Below are positions 11,802-23,504 of a stretch of DNA of 64,000 bases, piece after piece. The stretch is from the NCBI GenBank assembly GCA_022419385.1, contig JAJUBI010000003.1, forward strand, positions 1,240,001 through 1,304,000, written 5' to 3'. Source of the DNA: Paraconiothyrium sp. Pb-2020. Its lineage: Eukaryota > Ascomycota > Dothideomycetes > Pleosporales > Didymosphaeriaceae. The translations under genes were made by a program, and so were the position numbers. Position 1 is the stretch's first letter; each line of letters begins with the position of its first letter. The notes under the pieces were generated by a model. That model was not told the DNA's origin and did no database searches. It was given only the letters and a program-made list of their open reading frames with translations.

Positions 11802-12057
11802 CTAGCCACCATAAACGTCTGCGACTGATAGACTATCACTGACCTTTGAGATGTACAGAGAGAGAGGAACGCTAATCAAGTAGCCTGCAATAAATTAATC
11901 AAAATTATTGAAACTTGTAATTTTGGGCGGAACCTAATGTGGAGGTACATCGCGTGGCCACCCTGGAACACTGACACAGGGCCTGTATGAATCTCAGTGG
12001 TTCAATCCTCGACATTTCCGTAAGTCTTTCCTTTCTCGTTCTAAACCCCTGTATGGA

Positions 12058-12576
12058 TTGAGAGGAACGCATGGTGGCGCACTACAGTGGCGCCTCTGCA
12101 CCTTGAACTCCGCCGCCGGGGCTGAAATGCACGAGGCTTATCTTCGCACAGTAGCATTTGACAGGGTAGTACTTGTGCCAATTGATCTTTCAGATCGCAC
12201 TAAGTTGCTTCCGGGCCAGTTCATCACCATGTCTGCCCTCAGACTTTCCCGAGACCCTGAATTCTACCCCAACCCTGACAAATTCGAAGGCATGCACTTC
12301 TACCGAGAAAATGACGAACAATCGGATATCGAATCTGCATATCATCGAATCTCTGGCATCGAGCCGCACAACGTGTTCTGTGGACACGGCAGAAGCACCT
12401 GCCTTGGGCAATTCTACGCTGCCGAGGTCATGAAGATATTTCTGGGCGAAATCCTTCTCAAGTATGACATAAGTCTACCCCAAGGCCAGGGTACCCGGCC
12501 TATAAACTCATACTTAGATGACAGTATCGTTCCAGACTATAAGCAGGACATCCTGTTCAAGGCAAGGGCGGCGTAG
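12058..12576 (+). pseudogene. C-terminal fragment of a cytochrome P450
   Basis: Only the last third of a P450 is present. It has the meander region FYPNPDKFEGMHFY and the heme loop FCGHGRSTCLG, followed by a helix and C-terminus ending at 12576. There is no I-helix, the K-helix ExxR is degenerate at best (RLCTLNSAA), and no ATG starts the frame. A GTAAGT at 12020 hints at an old splice site. The GHGRxxC pattern is that of the ent-kaurene oxidase/indole-diterpene type of fungal P450. It is unlike the three intact P450s nearby, so it is a separate lost gene. Confidence 0.72.
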
Positions 12577-13185
12577 TCAGTGAGTTGGAGCGGAGACACC
12601 TAGCGCGAATCCATATGCTTAGCTTTCAAATCAGAGAATGGACAGAAGGCCTAGCCAAATCTGTTGGTACATCTATATGCAGAAGTAAAGCCTTCATCAC
12701 TCCCCTTGATAGTTGCTATGAAATCCTTCTTAACGCATGAGGCAGTAAGCAATCATGAAGGAAACATTCGCCAGAGATACGATTCTCACTGACCCGTCAA
12801 GCTCAACACATACTTTCCCACTTTAAAATTGCTCACGAGTGGTGAGAACCTCTTCTTGTAGTAAGAGACGAGTAGTTTTAGATAAAGAATAGATAATAAT
12901 ATAATCGTATGCTCTAAACTTGCACTATCTATCTAAGAAGGGCTGAGGCTTTTTCACTTAATACTCCAATCTTCGTGTTTGTGTATTCGCTCTCCTGCAC
13001 TGTCCACACGCACGCCACGAATCCCCCCACTTCTACCACCTGCACCTCGCCAACATCGCAGTGGCCAATCACGCGAAGTGGCACATCATGCGCATGGGCA
13101 CGCTATCTATAGAGAGAGTAGCCTCAGCTTTTCTTCCTAACCTTTTCTCTTCTTTCTGCAAAACAAGGTCGTTAAATCAACAATC
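12577..13185. other. Promoter region of the FMO gene, no gene
   Basis: No coding sequence recognised. A pyrimidine-rich stretch just before 13185 is typical of fungal core promoters. Confidence 0.4.
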
Positions 13186-14730
13186 ATGAATAATTCTGGC
13201 AGCTTTTCTCCTACACCTAGCAACATCAAGACAGTCGCAATCATTGGGGCAGGGCTTAGCGGCATCGTTTCGGCTGTGCATTTGCTTCGTGCCGGCATAG
13301 ATATCACGGTCTTTGAGCGGGCTGATCGCGTAGGTGGGACCTGGGTGTATAGCGCGCAGCCGGACCGGGATCCGCCTTTCCCCAACATTCGACCGCCCAC
13401 GCCAGAATGGGGGGAGCTAGACGTGTTGTGGGAAACGGGGCTTGGTCCTGAGGCAGCAGTTCAGATCTTTTCGCCCCCGGGACCTGTATACACCAACATG
13501 AAAAGCAGGGGGAGCGAGGACATCATGCGCACCTCGCTCAAGAGTTGGCCCGATGGCATACATGCGCCGATTAATCCTTGCGATGTAGTGGCTTATCTTC
13601 ATGACATTGCAAAGATGCATCGTTTGGAAAACCGCATCCGCTTCCGCACACGGGTCGAGGCATTGCGGAAGAACAAGGACGATGTGAAATGGCGTGTGCA
13701 TGCTTCCACGCTACTCACAACGCCGGCGAGCTACATGCAGAAACGCGAAGCGCGGGATTTTGATGCTGTCGTTGTTGCGACGGGGCGGTACAGCGCGCCC
13801 CGTGTGCCAGACGTGCCGGGTCTGGCTCATTGGAAGGCTAGGTTTCCTAGTCGCATTATACACTCAAAGCAGTACCGCACGGCGACACCGTATCGCGGCA
13901 AAACAGTATTGGTCATCGGTGCCTTTATATCGGCTATGGAGATCACAAACGAGTTGGTCCACAACGACGCCAAGGTCTACGAGAGTGCAAACCACACTCT
14001 AGTCGATTTCAGGAACCGAATCAGCCACGAGAGGGCAGAGAAAGTGGCCATGGTAGCGCAATTCACGACCGTCGCCGACGGCTTAGACACGCAGTCACCG
14101 CCAACGCATTCTTTAGAAGATGATTGTCCGATCCCGGCGAAAGTGATGCTCCAGGATGGTCGCATATTGACTGGCATTCACCACGTCGTTATCGCCACGG
14201 GTTATCTGACCACTTTCCCTTTCTTGAGTCCCGTTCTCGAGCAGCCGCACAGGGCGTACCGAGACGCTGATGAGACTGTCGTTGTCACTGCAGATGCCAG
14301 AAATGTTCATAATCTACACGAGGACATTTTCTACATCCCAGATTCTACACTTGGCTTTATCGGGGTGACGCAATTTGCGTCGACCTTCTCCCTTTACGAC
14401 CTCCAGGCCCAGGTTCTTGCTGCCGTCTGGGCGGGCCGCGTAAGCCTTCCTCCTAAGGCGGCTATGAGAGAAGTTCAGAGACGGCGGAAGAATCTGCTAT
14501 TGCCTGGGACTTTGCTTAACAGCATTTTTTTGTTAGACGATTTTGTGATTCGGAGACTACTAAAATGGGTCAATAAGGACTTGGCGGATGGCGAATTCGA
14601 CACTATTTCGGGCCCAGATGATAAATGGTGGGCAGCGTTCCGGGCCGAAAGTCAAGGCGCTAGGCCATTCTTACACGTCCTTCAGGATAACTATTTACGT
14701 ACGTTCGGCGAAAGTTGGAAGGATCTCTGA
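13186..14730 (+). CDS. Flavin-containing monooxygenase (FMO/BVMO-type)
   Basis: An intronless gene of 514 aa from ATG 13186. The FAD-binding motif IIGAGLSG is at residues 19-26. The FMO fingerprint is FPSRIIHSKQY at 220-230, of the F-x3-IIHS-x2-Y pattern. A second dinucleotide motif VIGAFISA lies at 243-250, where GxGxSG is usual: Phe and Ala replace Gly, so NADPH binding may be altered. The ATGY motif (VIATGYLT) follows. It likely N-, S- or carbon-oxygenates a metabolite of the neighbouring oxidative cluster. Length and start are normal. The foldback element begins 70 bp after its stop codon, so it sits in or next to the 3' UTR. Confidence 0.87.
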   Translation: MNNSGSFSPTPSNIKTVAIIGAGLSGIVSAVHLLRAGIDITVFERADRVGGTWVYSAQPDRDPPFPNIRPPTPEWGELDVLWETGLGPEAAVQIFSPPGPVYTNMKSRGSEDIMRTSLKSWPDGIHAPINPCDVVAYLHDIAKMHRLENRIRFRTRVEALRKNKDDVKWRVHASTLLTTPASYMQKREARDFDAVVVATGRYSAPRVPDVPGLAHWKARFPSRIIHSKQYRTATPYRGKTVLVIGAFISAMEITNELVHNDAKVYESANHTLVDFRNRISHERAEKVAMVAQFTTVADGLDTQSPPTHSLEDDCPIPAKVMLQDGRILTGIHHVVIATGYLTTFPFLSPVLEQPHRAYRDADETVVVTADARNVHNLHEDIFYIPDSTLGFIGVTQFASTFSLYDLQAQVLAAVWAGRVSLPPKAAMREVQRRRKNLLLPGTLLNSIFLLDDFVIRRLLKWVNKDLADGEFDTISGPDDKWWAAFRAESQGARPFLHVLQDNYLRTFGESWKDL

Positions 14731-14795
14731 GTTAGCTGGTTTGTCTGCGATTTTCTGATGCAGCTTTGAAAATGCACGGGTCGAGCCTTTTTTCG

Positions 14796-15470
14796 ATACA
14801 TACGGCGGACGGTTAAAGGGTGTCGGGACAAAATTAAATTGATTTTCAGAATCAACGTCACCACCTACCTGTATCTCCACCAAAACAGGCTTAAAATCTA
14901 TAAGAAGTAGCTAGATTTGTAGGGCTTCGTACGTTTAGTAGATTTATATAGAGAAAACAGAGGTGTAGTAAGTAGGTAGGGCGTAGGAGGTAGGTGCTGA
15001 GGTGCCTATGTTGAGGTGCCTACGCTGAGGTGCCTGCCTACGCGAGGGGCCTACGTACGTAAGAGGCCCCTAAAAGTTAGTGAGGGGGTGCCTAGAAATT
15101 AGTGGTAGGGTACCTAAAAATTAGCGAGGGTGTGCCTAAAGTTTAGTGAGAAAGGGCCTAAATTTAGTGAGCCCCTCGCTAATCTTTAGGGGCCTCTTGC
15201 GTACGTAGGCCCCTCACGTAGGCACCTCGGCGTAGGCACCTCAACGTAGGCACCTCAGCACCCACCTCCTGCGCCCTACCTACTTACTGCACCTCTGTTT
15301 TCTCTATATAGATCTACTCAACGTACGAAGCCCTACAAATCTAGCTACTTTTTATATATTTTAAGCTTGTTTTCGTAGAGATACAGGTGGGCGGTGGTGG
15401 TGTTGATTCTAAAAATCTGAAAATCAATTTAATTTTGTCCCGACACCTTCTAACAGTCCGCCGTAATACA
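14796..15470. mobile_element. Foldback (palindromic) non-autonomous transposable element with target duplication
   Basis: The body runs 14801-15465 and is an imperfect palindrome. The ends are TACGGCGGAC and its reverse complement, and the inverted similarity continues for about 270 bp inward from each side with small indels. The 5-bp word ATACA flanks it directly on both sides (14796-14800 and 15466-15470), as a target-site duplication would. It has no open frame, so it would depend on an unlinked transposase. The arms carry 14-bp repeats with core GAGGTGCCTA. The superfamily is uncertain: 5 bp fits none of the common fungal MITE classes cleanly. Confidence 0.85.
15069..15178. repeat. Five 22-bp tandem units at the core of the foldback element
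   Basis: CCTA-initiated units begin at 15069, 15091, 15113, 15135 and 15157, exactly 22 bp apart, each with a CCTAAA...TTAGTGAG pattern. They form most of the loop between the arms. Confidence 0.8.
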
Positions 15471-16410
15471 GTCCTTAATTTAGGCCGGAATAGTCGTCTG
15501 AGAGCTCAAGCGCTCATAGTCAATGGACAGCAATGAGCAACGAGGCTGCCGCACCTGCTCTACGGACCTATGCGTGGATGTTTTTCTACTTGATGATGGC
15601 TCTGCAGATTCTATGACTACGCTAACATAGGCCTAGCATCTTTGAAAGACAGCGGGCGTCCACCTATACCTGCCACCTTGACTCGTATCCGCAACGCCGT
15701 AAATGCCGACCGACAAAATTCATTATCTTGATGCGTTAAATTGGAAAGGCCCTTGATATACAAGTCAAATTTACGCAATTACCAGTAACTGCATTTTTCA
15801 CCTTTGAACGATTCGCAAGGGTGGAAAGCGAGGCCACTAATCAGTCGTTGGCTAGACACAAGCTGTGTGACCAACTATCCTGTGGAGGGGCGATGGCCAA
15901 CTTCGTGCCTGGGTTGTGCAGGTCTGGGCAGCTTGCGTGAGCATCCGCTTCCCCAGTCCCAACCTTTTCGAATTACCGATACGCCCCAAAAGCCGCGTGT
16001 CTTCTTCATGATTATAGGTCAAATGTAATCGAGCTACAAGTCTGACTCGACCCCTGCCTTTGCAACCTGCGCCTAGCCCAATTGACAAACGCTCCTAGCG
16101 AATGGAAAACCGTTGCTAGTCCGCGTGACTGGGCGTGATTTTCGTGACTGCATACACGGACGCGTCATGTCCAATGATAATCAGATATGGGTTTTACCAT
16201 GGTGAGCTCAAGCCCCAGTCACGCCGAACATTCTAGAGTAGCTTGGCGTCAGCAAAGGGAGGCTCAGCGGTTGATAGCAGTATATAGTTGGGACGGATTC
16301 CTCCATTCGTAAAATAGCAAGTGGGAGTGATGGACGTCGTTAGGGTGGCTGTGACGGCGGTCCTGGCGGGCGGAGGACATGGTTGTGGTGGTTGTGATGG
16401 GGGTAAGTAG
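15471..16410. other. No gene seen
   Basis: Short frames only; nothing supported as coding, RNA or repeat. Confidence 0.45.
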
Positions 16411-16541
16411 CGGTTAGGGTTATTTCCCGTCTCTAGAAAGGACGCGTTTAAGGAAGTCTGTACAGGGGGTGGGAATGGTCGTTGGAGAGGGGGAAGTCCA
16501 GGGAATGATCGAGGTGTCCATGGCAATGTCATAGTGGAGGG

Positions 16542-16751
16542 AACGGCGGCATACCCAGTGGATCGCGTGTGGAGAGAGACGATTCCATGGATTGATCGAG
16601 ATGCCCAAGGCGATGTCATCATGCAGGGTGGGGAGGGAACGGCGGCATACCCAGTGGATCGCGTGTGGAGAGAGACGATTCCATGGATTGATCGAGATGC
16701 CCAAGGCGATGTCATAATGCAGGGTGGGGAGGAAACGGCGGCATACCCAGT
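16542..16751. repeat. 96-bp tandem repeat, two near-identical copies plus a partial third
   Basis: Copy 1 is 16542-16637 and copy 2 is 16638-16733; I count two differences between them. A third copy starts at 16734 and diverges after about 18 bp. An older, degraded unit is visible upstream (about 16500-16541). The period is 32 codons. The plus strand is open from 16411 to 16812 (repeat unit begins GTAAYPVDRVWRE) but has no ATG in that frame, and the minus strand is open too. Whether it is coding is unresolved. Confidence 0.8.
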
Positions 16752-16812
16752 GCATGGTGTGCAATGCTTGATTGAAGCGTTCAAAGCTCTTCGTATCGAA
16801 GCTGAACAGTGA

Positions 16813-18943
16813 CCGAGGTGTTAACGTGCCAATGCTCATTGATTCGGATGAAACAAGAGCGACGGCAGTTGTAATACACCTGAGACGTGGGGGTGCAGAT
16901 GAAACAGATTGTGCGGTGCGAAGGCGGCGGTTTTCTACAGTTAATTAGTCCTTCAAATTGATATGACCATTATGCCCCTGAATACAGTTCATTCGACGCG
17001 CTGTCATGTGGTATTGTAGACAACGCGCTTTGTTGCATTGAATGGTACTGTAAATCTTGACCTAAGGTGAGGCTACGTCCAAGGGTGAAGCTGGCGGCTG
17101 GTGGCCATTGTAACAGAACATGAAGTAAGATTGCCAGATTGCTACTAAAATGGCGAACTAGCATCTTTCGGTCATAGTCATTGCGCTAGTACGCTCATGG
17201 GTAGCACGATCTTCAGATATCATTGTTGTTGCCTAGAAGTATCGTGATCGTTCCCTACAGAACAGACCAACGAACTCGCACGTAGACACGAAATGCAATG
17301 CACGTAAAAGCATCTAAATATCACAGATGCATGGGGTCTGCAACTGTTAAAGAACATTTGGACTGTTTAATGTGAAGCCGACCTTTGGTACATGGGCTCC
17401 TGGGTCGATTCGACTGCCATTCGTGCCTCAGGCACAAATTGACGCTATACCCTGGCTGCCGCACTCATGCGTTACAGGGGCTTGGGGGTTGCCTGCGCCT
17501 TATACAAGCTGCAGAAAGGGATAAGAAGGCTTGCGAAGCAGCGGCAAGTTTCTGTCTAGTGTAAAAGTTCTGCGATGTTGGACATGGCCCTTAGTTCAGC
17601 TCTATTCCTTGTGTTGATTATGACAATTTCTACTGTCCCCACCGATAGGTGATATCATACTCACAATCTCTCCGCGGCGACCTTCTACGTGACATGGTCA
17701 CCTTTCACGTGCTTGAGATCCGTTAGTTTAGCAGCACAGATTCACTGGCAATATATCTGGGTGACGCGGTAGCTCGAAGCCGCGCACCCATCCGCGCTGT
17801 TGCGCTTGTAAGATCCAATCAAAACCTTTCAACGCTAGCATCTCAGAGCTATACTCCCGCTTCAGAACCCATAGCTTCCAAGGTTGATACGATTAACATC
17901 GCCGCATTAGAAGATCGCATTTCAGCGTCGTCAACAACAGTCCAGGGCGTGGCCAATTGGAAATTAGGAAGCAAAATGCTAGCGGTTGTAATGGACACAA
18001 TTTTGAGCCGCTATGGCCCATGCCTCTTACACGATCAGCAGCCCGCTTGAAAGGAATAATTCCGCCACATGTCCCCTACAGAGGAGCCAACGATTATCGT
18101 TATAGCGATGCGCGCGTTTGGGTCTGGTAGGGTATTCCTTTTCGCATCCGCTGAGGCCACGTTCGCGTTCCTCGACCCATGAAAGACTATGATTGGTCAG
18201 GCAGCTGCGGCTCGAAAGATACGGTGATGTGCTCTACGCTTCTCCCTACTGCGCACCGCCACATTTGATCGCTGGCTCACGGTGTTAAAAGGCTAGATAC
18301 GCGCAAAGAAACCGCAGTAGATTGCGTGATTCAAGCAGTACTCCGTGTTCTGGTACAGGTCTAAGCGATCCTGCCTTTACGAGGCAGACGCACCCCCACG
18401 GCACACCTGCGGCGTTTTGTATCGATTACAACCGCCCGGTCCTGGCTTCTGTGTTCGTTGCGACTACGCCTTGAACGGTTTTCTTTTTCTCTTCTTGTTT
18501 TTTTTCGGAAAGCTCAGCGCATCTGTGCCTCACACGCATTTCCAGAAAGCCCCGCCCGCTTTCGCCTTGACGGAGTCGCTACCCTCGTCTTCAGGCGCGG
18601 TCCGACCGTGGTGGCTGCCCCAGGCACCTACTGCCTGCCCTTATCGCTGGTTAGTGTTGAAAGTGTATATGACGAAGGTCGTGCTTCGAATGCGTCGTGT
18701 TTCATCTTGTACCGCAAATCTATTGGATCTGCGATGGATCGTCACCTGCAACAAGGCTACGAGGTTCGCCACCTCAAGTGCACGGTCAATGCCATGCACA
18801 GCGCGACATGCTTGCATTTGAGTTCTGCTTCATGGATTTTGAGCGTTCCCCATTGCGCGCTGCACGCACCTCCTGCAGCGTTGAGACAATTTATAGTAAG
18901 CCAAGTTTGTGGTGGTGGTCATGGAACCAACGCGTTTGATTGG
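16813..18943. other. Long intergenic region, no supported gene
   Basis: A plus-strand frame at 18458-19234 is open for 258 codons, but it overlaps the 3' exon of the minus-strand gene and shows no domain. I regard it as chance. Nothing else recognised. Confidence 0.45.
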
Positions 18944-20880
18944 TCAAAATACAAATACATCGTCATCGTCTTCCTTATCTTCATCCACACTATCTTCCCT
19001 TACAGCTTCTATTTTGAAATTCATTACCAGTCTGCCTCCCGTGTTTGCTTTCGTGTGATTTTTAAAACACATCTTAACTATCTGCATAAATTCTGCTTTG
19101 GTACTAGTATAACTGTCATCTGCGCCGCGCTGTATCGTCTCCTCGAAAGCAACGCCGGGGCCAGTAAGTTGCATTATCAACCCTACAACCCCGCCTTTGT
19201 TTTCAAAAGGCAACTCGTTGATCAGCTCACTTAGAGACTTCTCTAAGAAGTGACCCTCTGGGTGCCAGCTTTTGACTTCGTATATTGGCGTGCGCGAGCG
19301 AATCACTCTGTAGTTGAAAGTGATGCCGGCTTTGGAATCCGCGGAAGAGACCGCTCCTGGATTGGTGACCGTAGCGGGAGAAGCCCCAGTAGTTTGTTCA
19401 GCTACTTTCTTTGCGTCGCTTGGTGCAGGCGATGGATAAGATGTGGCTGAGGTCTTGTTGAGTCCGTGCGTCGATCCAATTGTAGGCATTGTGGGAGTGA
19501 GAGATGGTGCTCTATCAGCTTCAGGCTGCATGCTGTTGCTTGGACTTGCGTGCCTCAGGCAGATGTCGGACGAACTTGGCATTGCTCGGTGCGAGGCTTG
19601 ATGTGTAGGTGGATTCATAGAGAATGCTGGTGACGACATCAGTTCTAGGTTCGGATCAATGTTGGAGTCAATCGTCGCCCTCCTTGACACATCAATGGGT
19701 GTAGGCGGTATGCTTTCATTCTTTGCCGAGTGATGGTTTATTGTCGTGTAGTTGAAGACGTTTTCATCAGTTCCGGATCGTTGTCCGACAACCGTCTGTT
19801 TCTGTTGTTCCGCTCCAAAGTCGTTGTCGCGACCTATTGTTGATACCGTCGCTGATCGAGGTGTACTAAACGGCTGATCGAGGTCGAGAACGTCTGCGTA
19901 ATTCACGCGCGGCACCGTTTTCCTTCCGCGGGGTGATGTTCGCGTGGGCATTGGCGCAATCGGTCTGTGATAAGGGTTCGAAGGGTTTCCCGTTCTAACC
20001 TTCAGGCTTACGATCTTGGATCGCTTCTGCGGATTGATTCTACTCGGTGCCTTTAATTTCCGCTTCGTTGTGCTTGCCTTTTGGTAGTGCATTGTTAGTA
20101 TATTTTCATCTAAGACAAGAAATGAGGAGGGAAATAAGTCCGAATGCGTACCTCTGGTGCATACTCCGGGCTCGTTGGAACGTCGTATATATCGTGTTCC
20201 TGCTGAAGTGGGTCTGGAACTGTTGGAGGCACTCCAGTGCTTGCCTCAATTGCACCTGCGTATGTCGGGGTAGCGGTAGTCGTGGCTGTGGACACAGACG
20301 GGGATTCTATATAGGGTCCGGAATGATTTTGCCTGTGGATGACATTAGAAGAACTACATGCGGTCGCAGGAAGGCTTACCCTATGGTGAAATCCTCGTCT
20401 TCCAGGTCAATGATCTCGTAGACAGTCGGATGGTCCTTCTTTTTGTATTTTCCGTTTCGGTATTGTTGAAGGTTCAATCGGAAGATGAGCTGCCTTACGG
20501 TTTGAGTGATGCTAAGCGTGTCAGACTTGCATGAAATATTGATGGAAGTCCTACAATGTGCGATCCGTCGAATATTGAAGCGAGTTGAAGTTGGCGGCCG
20601 CGGGATCACTTGGCCAGTACACCTCTCCATTTCCATCGTCATCTAAAAAGGTCGCTGTCATCTGTTTCAATGCATCTTGATGTTTGGGTGATTTCCAGTC
20701 CCAGAGGTCTGTTCCACGGAGACCTGCTACAAAATATTTCCGTCGGAAGACGCGAAGATCGTCGATAAATGTAGCGCAGCGGGCGAGCCTTCCGTCGCCG
20801 TAACCAAGTTGATCACGGAGAGCCGTTATTTTGGGTATGCGCGCAGGCGCAATTAGTGAAGGGCTGGTTGCCCGCGACAT
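18944..20880 (-). CDS. Hypothetical disordered basic protein, four exons
   Basis: Exons on the minus strand are 20880-20555, 20511-20380, 20332-20152 and 20077-18944, giving 590 aa. Introns are 43, 47 and 74 nt; the last has a perfect TACTAAC branch site followed by CAAAAG. The N-terminal 110 residues are compact (RDQLGYGDG, FRRKYFVAGLRG, DLWDWKSPKHQ). The middle is Ser/Thr/Pro-rich with a basic patch (TKRKLKAPSRINPQKRSK) that could be a nuclear localisation signal. The C-terminal 120 residues look folded (VIRSRTPIYEVKSWHPEG, LTGPGVAFEE), and the tail is acidic. I do not recognise the family. Its style matches the basic disordered proteins encoded at 30.8-45.6 kb. Confidence 0.75.
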
Positions 20881-23504
20881 CTTGTGCAGTAAGGATAGAG
20901 AGGGAAGATAGGTTTTAGTAGGCAATGTGTAAACCGACGGCAATCGAAAAATTGGGGGGGCAGCGAACACCCTGAAGACTGCGCCGCAAACCCAGTGGCT
21001 TGCCAGGGACCCTGGCCAGGAGGTTTCGAGTTGACAAGCAGACAAGTGGTTATTGGTTTAGAATAAGCCACGGCCAGGCATCAAGTAACACAGGTCCAAT
21101 ACTCGCATGTGCAGTGACCAATCGCCTGAGATGTCTCCTTGGCATACCCTTTAAAATCCGAAAATTGTATCTTATGATTTCCATCACTCCCATCTTCAAA
21201 CTTAGAAGTACAACCGAGCATAGGCTTAGAAATATGTCGACAATGTCAGTGTTCAGTAGTGCGGATCTATGCCACAGGTCCGACATCTTGTCTCTTGTAA
21301 ATATCGCCTGTATCTTTGTGTTAGCGGCTTCTTTGTACGTGTTTAGTAAGTAGATTTTCGTTCGACTTGCAGTCCATTGACTGCAATTCTGACCCTCTTT
21401 GCGTGATCCATCGTAGTCATGCTGAGTCTTGTAGTAGCTCGTTTGGATCACGTACGCGACGCCCCGCCTTACAGACCTCTCGAAGAGTTCAGACCGGTGA
21501 ACGTTGCCATGCGCAACGGAACCGTTATACAACATTCGTTCTTCTCCAATCTCATAATGACGGGCCCGGATGTCAGTGTTGAACACCTGTCTTCGGATAT
21601 CTACAATTCTTACTCTGCCTAGACCTTCAAAGTTATCGCTCCACCAACCGCAGTAAAATTGGCGATCGAAATGATTCGGCAGCACATGGAGCAACAATTG
21701 CGCGACATCTAGCACATTAGCGCCCTATCGATGCGTCCTGCCTTGGTGGGAAGGCCACGCTTTGGAAAGCTCCTCGTACCAATGTTCCCCTTGTATTCGT
21801 GACTGCCCTAACTCGGTGTTTCTTTTCTCTGGTCTGTATTCGTGGGGATTCAATACATACCATTGTATGCTTTACGGTCTTTACTTACACATTCCCCATA
21901 TAGAATATGATTATCAATCCCCTACATTCAGCGCTCGCAAAAGAGCGAAGAAAGAGATCCTCCATTCATGCGTTCATTTCCACAGAGGTTGATGGTACAT
22001 CTTGATGGTACATCGTTACGCAATCGAGTGAGCTACGTATAATTTGATGGGTTTGCGCCCCAGGGTTCACATCGTAACTGATATCAGCCGCAGCAGTCAT
22101 GCCACTATTGCAATATAGCAAACTCTAACAGCACGACTCTCGATCGCGCACGTATGTGCAGTGAAGGGATATAATATCGATCCTTGGCCCCTCGCCTGAA
22201 ACACGGGCAGGTGCGCAGGAAAATGTTCCAGGCCTGTGCCGCTCACAGGCTGTGCTGTAATTTTACACCGTGTGGAAAGCTGAGGGGTGATCATTTGCTG
22301 CGAGACCTTGCGCATAACCGTGCTGAGAAAATGTCACATATACTAATAAGGTCTGCTCAAGTATCATCACAAGCGGCCTCCGAAAATGGACCTTTGTTGT
22401 CGAAGAGATTGACCGTCCTTCTGACTTTACTTATCTAGATACTATGGTTTATACTATGTATACATGTGCTGATTGTGATACACAACCAGTCACGCTTCCA
22501 TCAGTCACGCTTCCACCATTGAGGATGGTCTCTACAAACCATGCTCACGGTGACCGATCTCCGTGCTTAGCTGGGGCCGCGTTGGGAGCTGTCAAGGGAA
22601 GTATTCTATTCCTACCGGGAATCGAAGTCGTGCATAAGAATGTTTATAAGTTGATTGAGCTACATAGGAGCCTTGAATGAGCCGCAAGCGTACTTAGATA
22701 AGAAGCCGTCGGTCGAAAGTATGTGGTCACTATGCAGTTTAGCCCTGACTATATACTTCGTGGTGGCCGAAATAATGGTCAAGTGCTTGTGTTTGACCGT
22801 GGTTCGTACTGATTGTAGTGTCAAGTTTGCCTCCACTTTCGTTTCCAACCTTGAACGGGATCTGTGATTCTCAGTCGACTGATCATAAACTACACATAAT
22901 CATAAGCAACTGTAACATGATTTGTGTGCTTCTCCTCTTCCGGAATGGCAACAAGGAGATGTCCATAGTTACAGTGGCTTACTGGGCGTTCCCACCATGA
23001 TGAATGTCGGAACCAAGCAGCTCCCCAAACAATATTTCCCGTTGCTACACCTTTGTCATGCATATATTGGCCGCATCATAGAAGAGCAAAATAGTCATCT
23101 CACGTCCAGCTCTTAGATCACCATCCATGTGCGCAACAGCCAGTACTACAACTTCATAATGCGGTGCAACATACGGTTATTTCTACATCTTAGACTCATA
23201 TAACACCAGCCAATACTTTACGCCACCTACAAGCTCTTCACATTACATCAACTGTAATCTTTTCACGGCATTATTTAATCCTTAATGCGAAGCTCACTAG
23301 TGCCACTAATGCCACCGGTGCTCCCTTTAACGTCGCCAAAGATGGTCGCCTTTAAATTTATCAAACGACAATTACGTGCCGTATAGCCCACCCCTTGGCG
23401 CAATGGAAGATCGAGCTTGGATGATGCAGAGGTATCCCCTTTGAAAGGTACCATATGGTACTAGACATCGGAGAAGATGCGAAAGTGGGACTACACCACG
23501 TTTT
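20881..23504. other. Intergenic stretch, no supported gene
   Basis: A 221-codon minus frame (21050-21715) and several short plus frames occur, but none has domain-like sequence or sensible exon joins. A 15-bp direct duplication (CAGTCACGCTTCCAT) lies near 22490-22520. This may be old, mutated sequence: the decayed membrane-protein gene follows directly. Confidence 0.4.

Noticed and set aside
18458..19234. 258-codon plus-strand open frame
   Set aside because: Overlaps the last exon of the well-supported minus-strand gene, has no domain and has an odd composition; likely chance.
21050..21715. 221-codon minus-strand open frame
   Set aside because: No domain, signal or plausible exon neighbours, and composition unlike the real genes.
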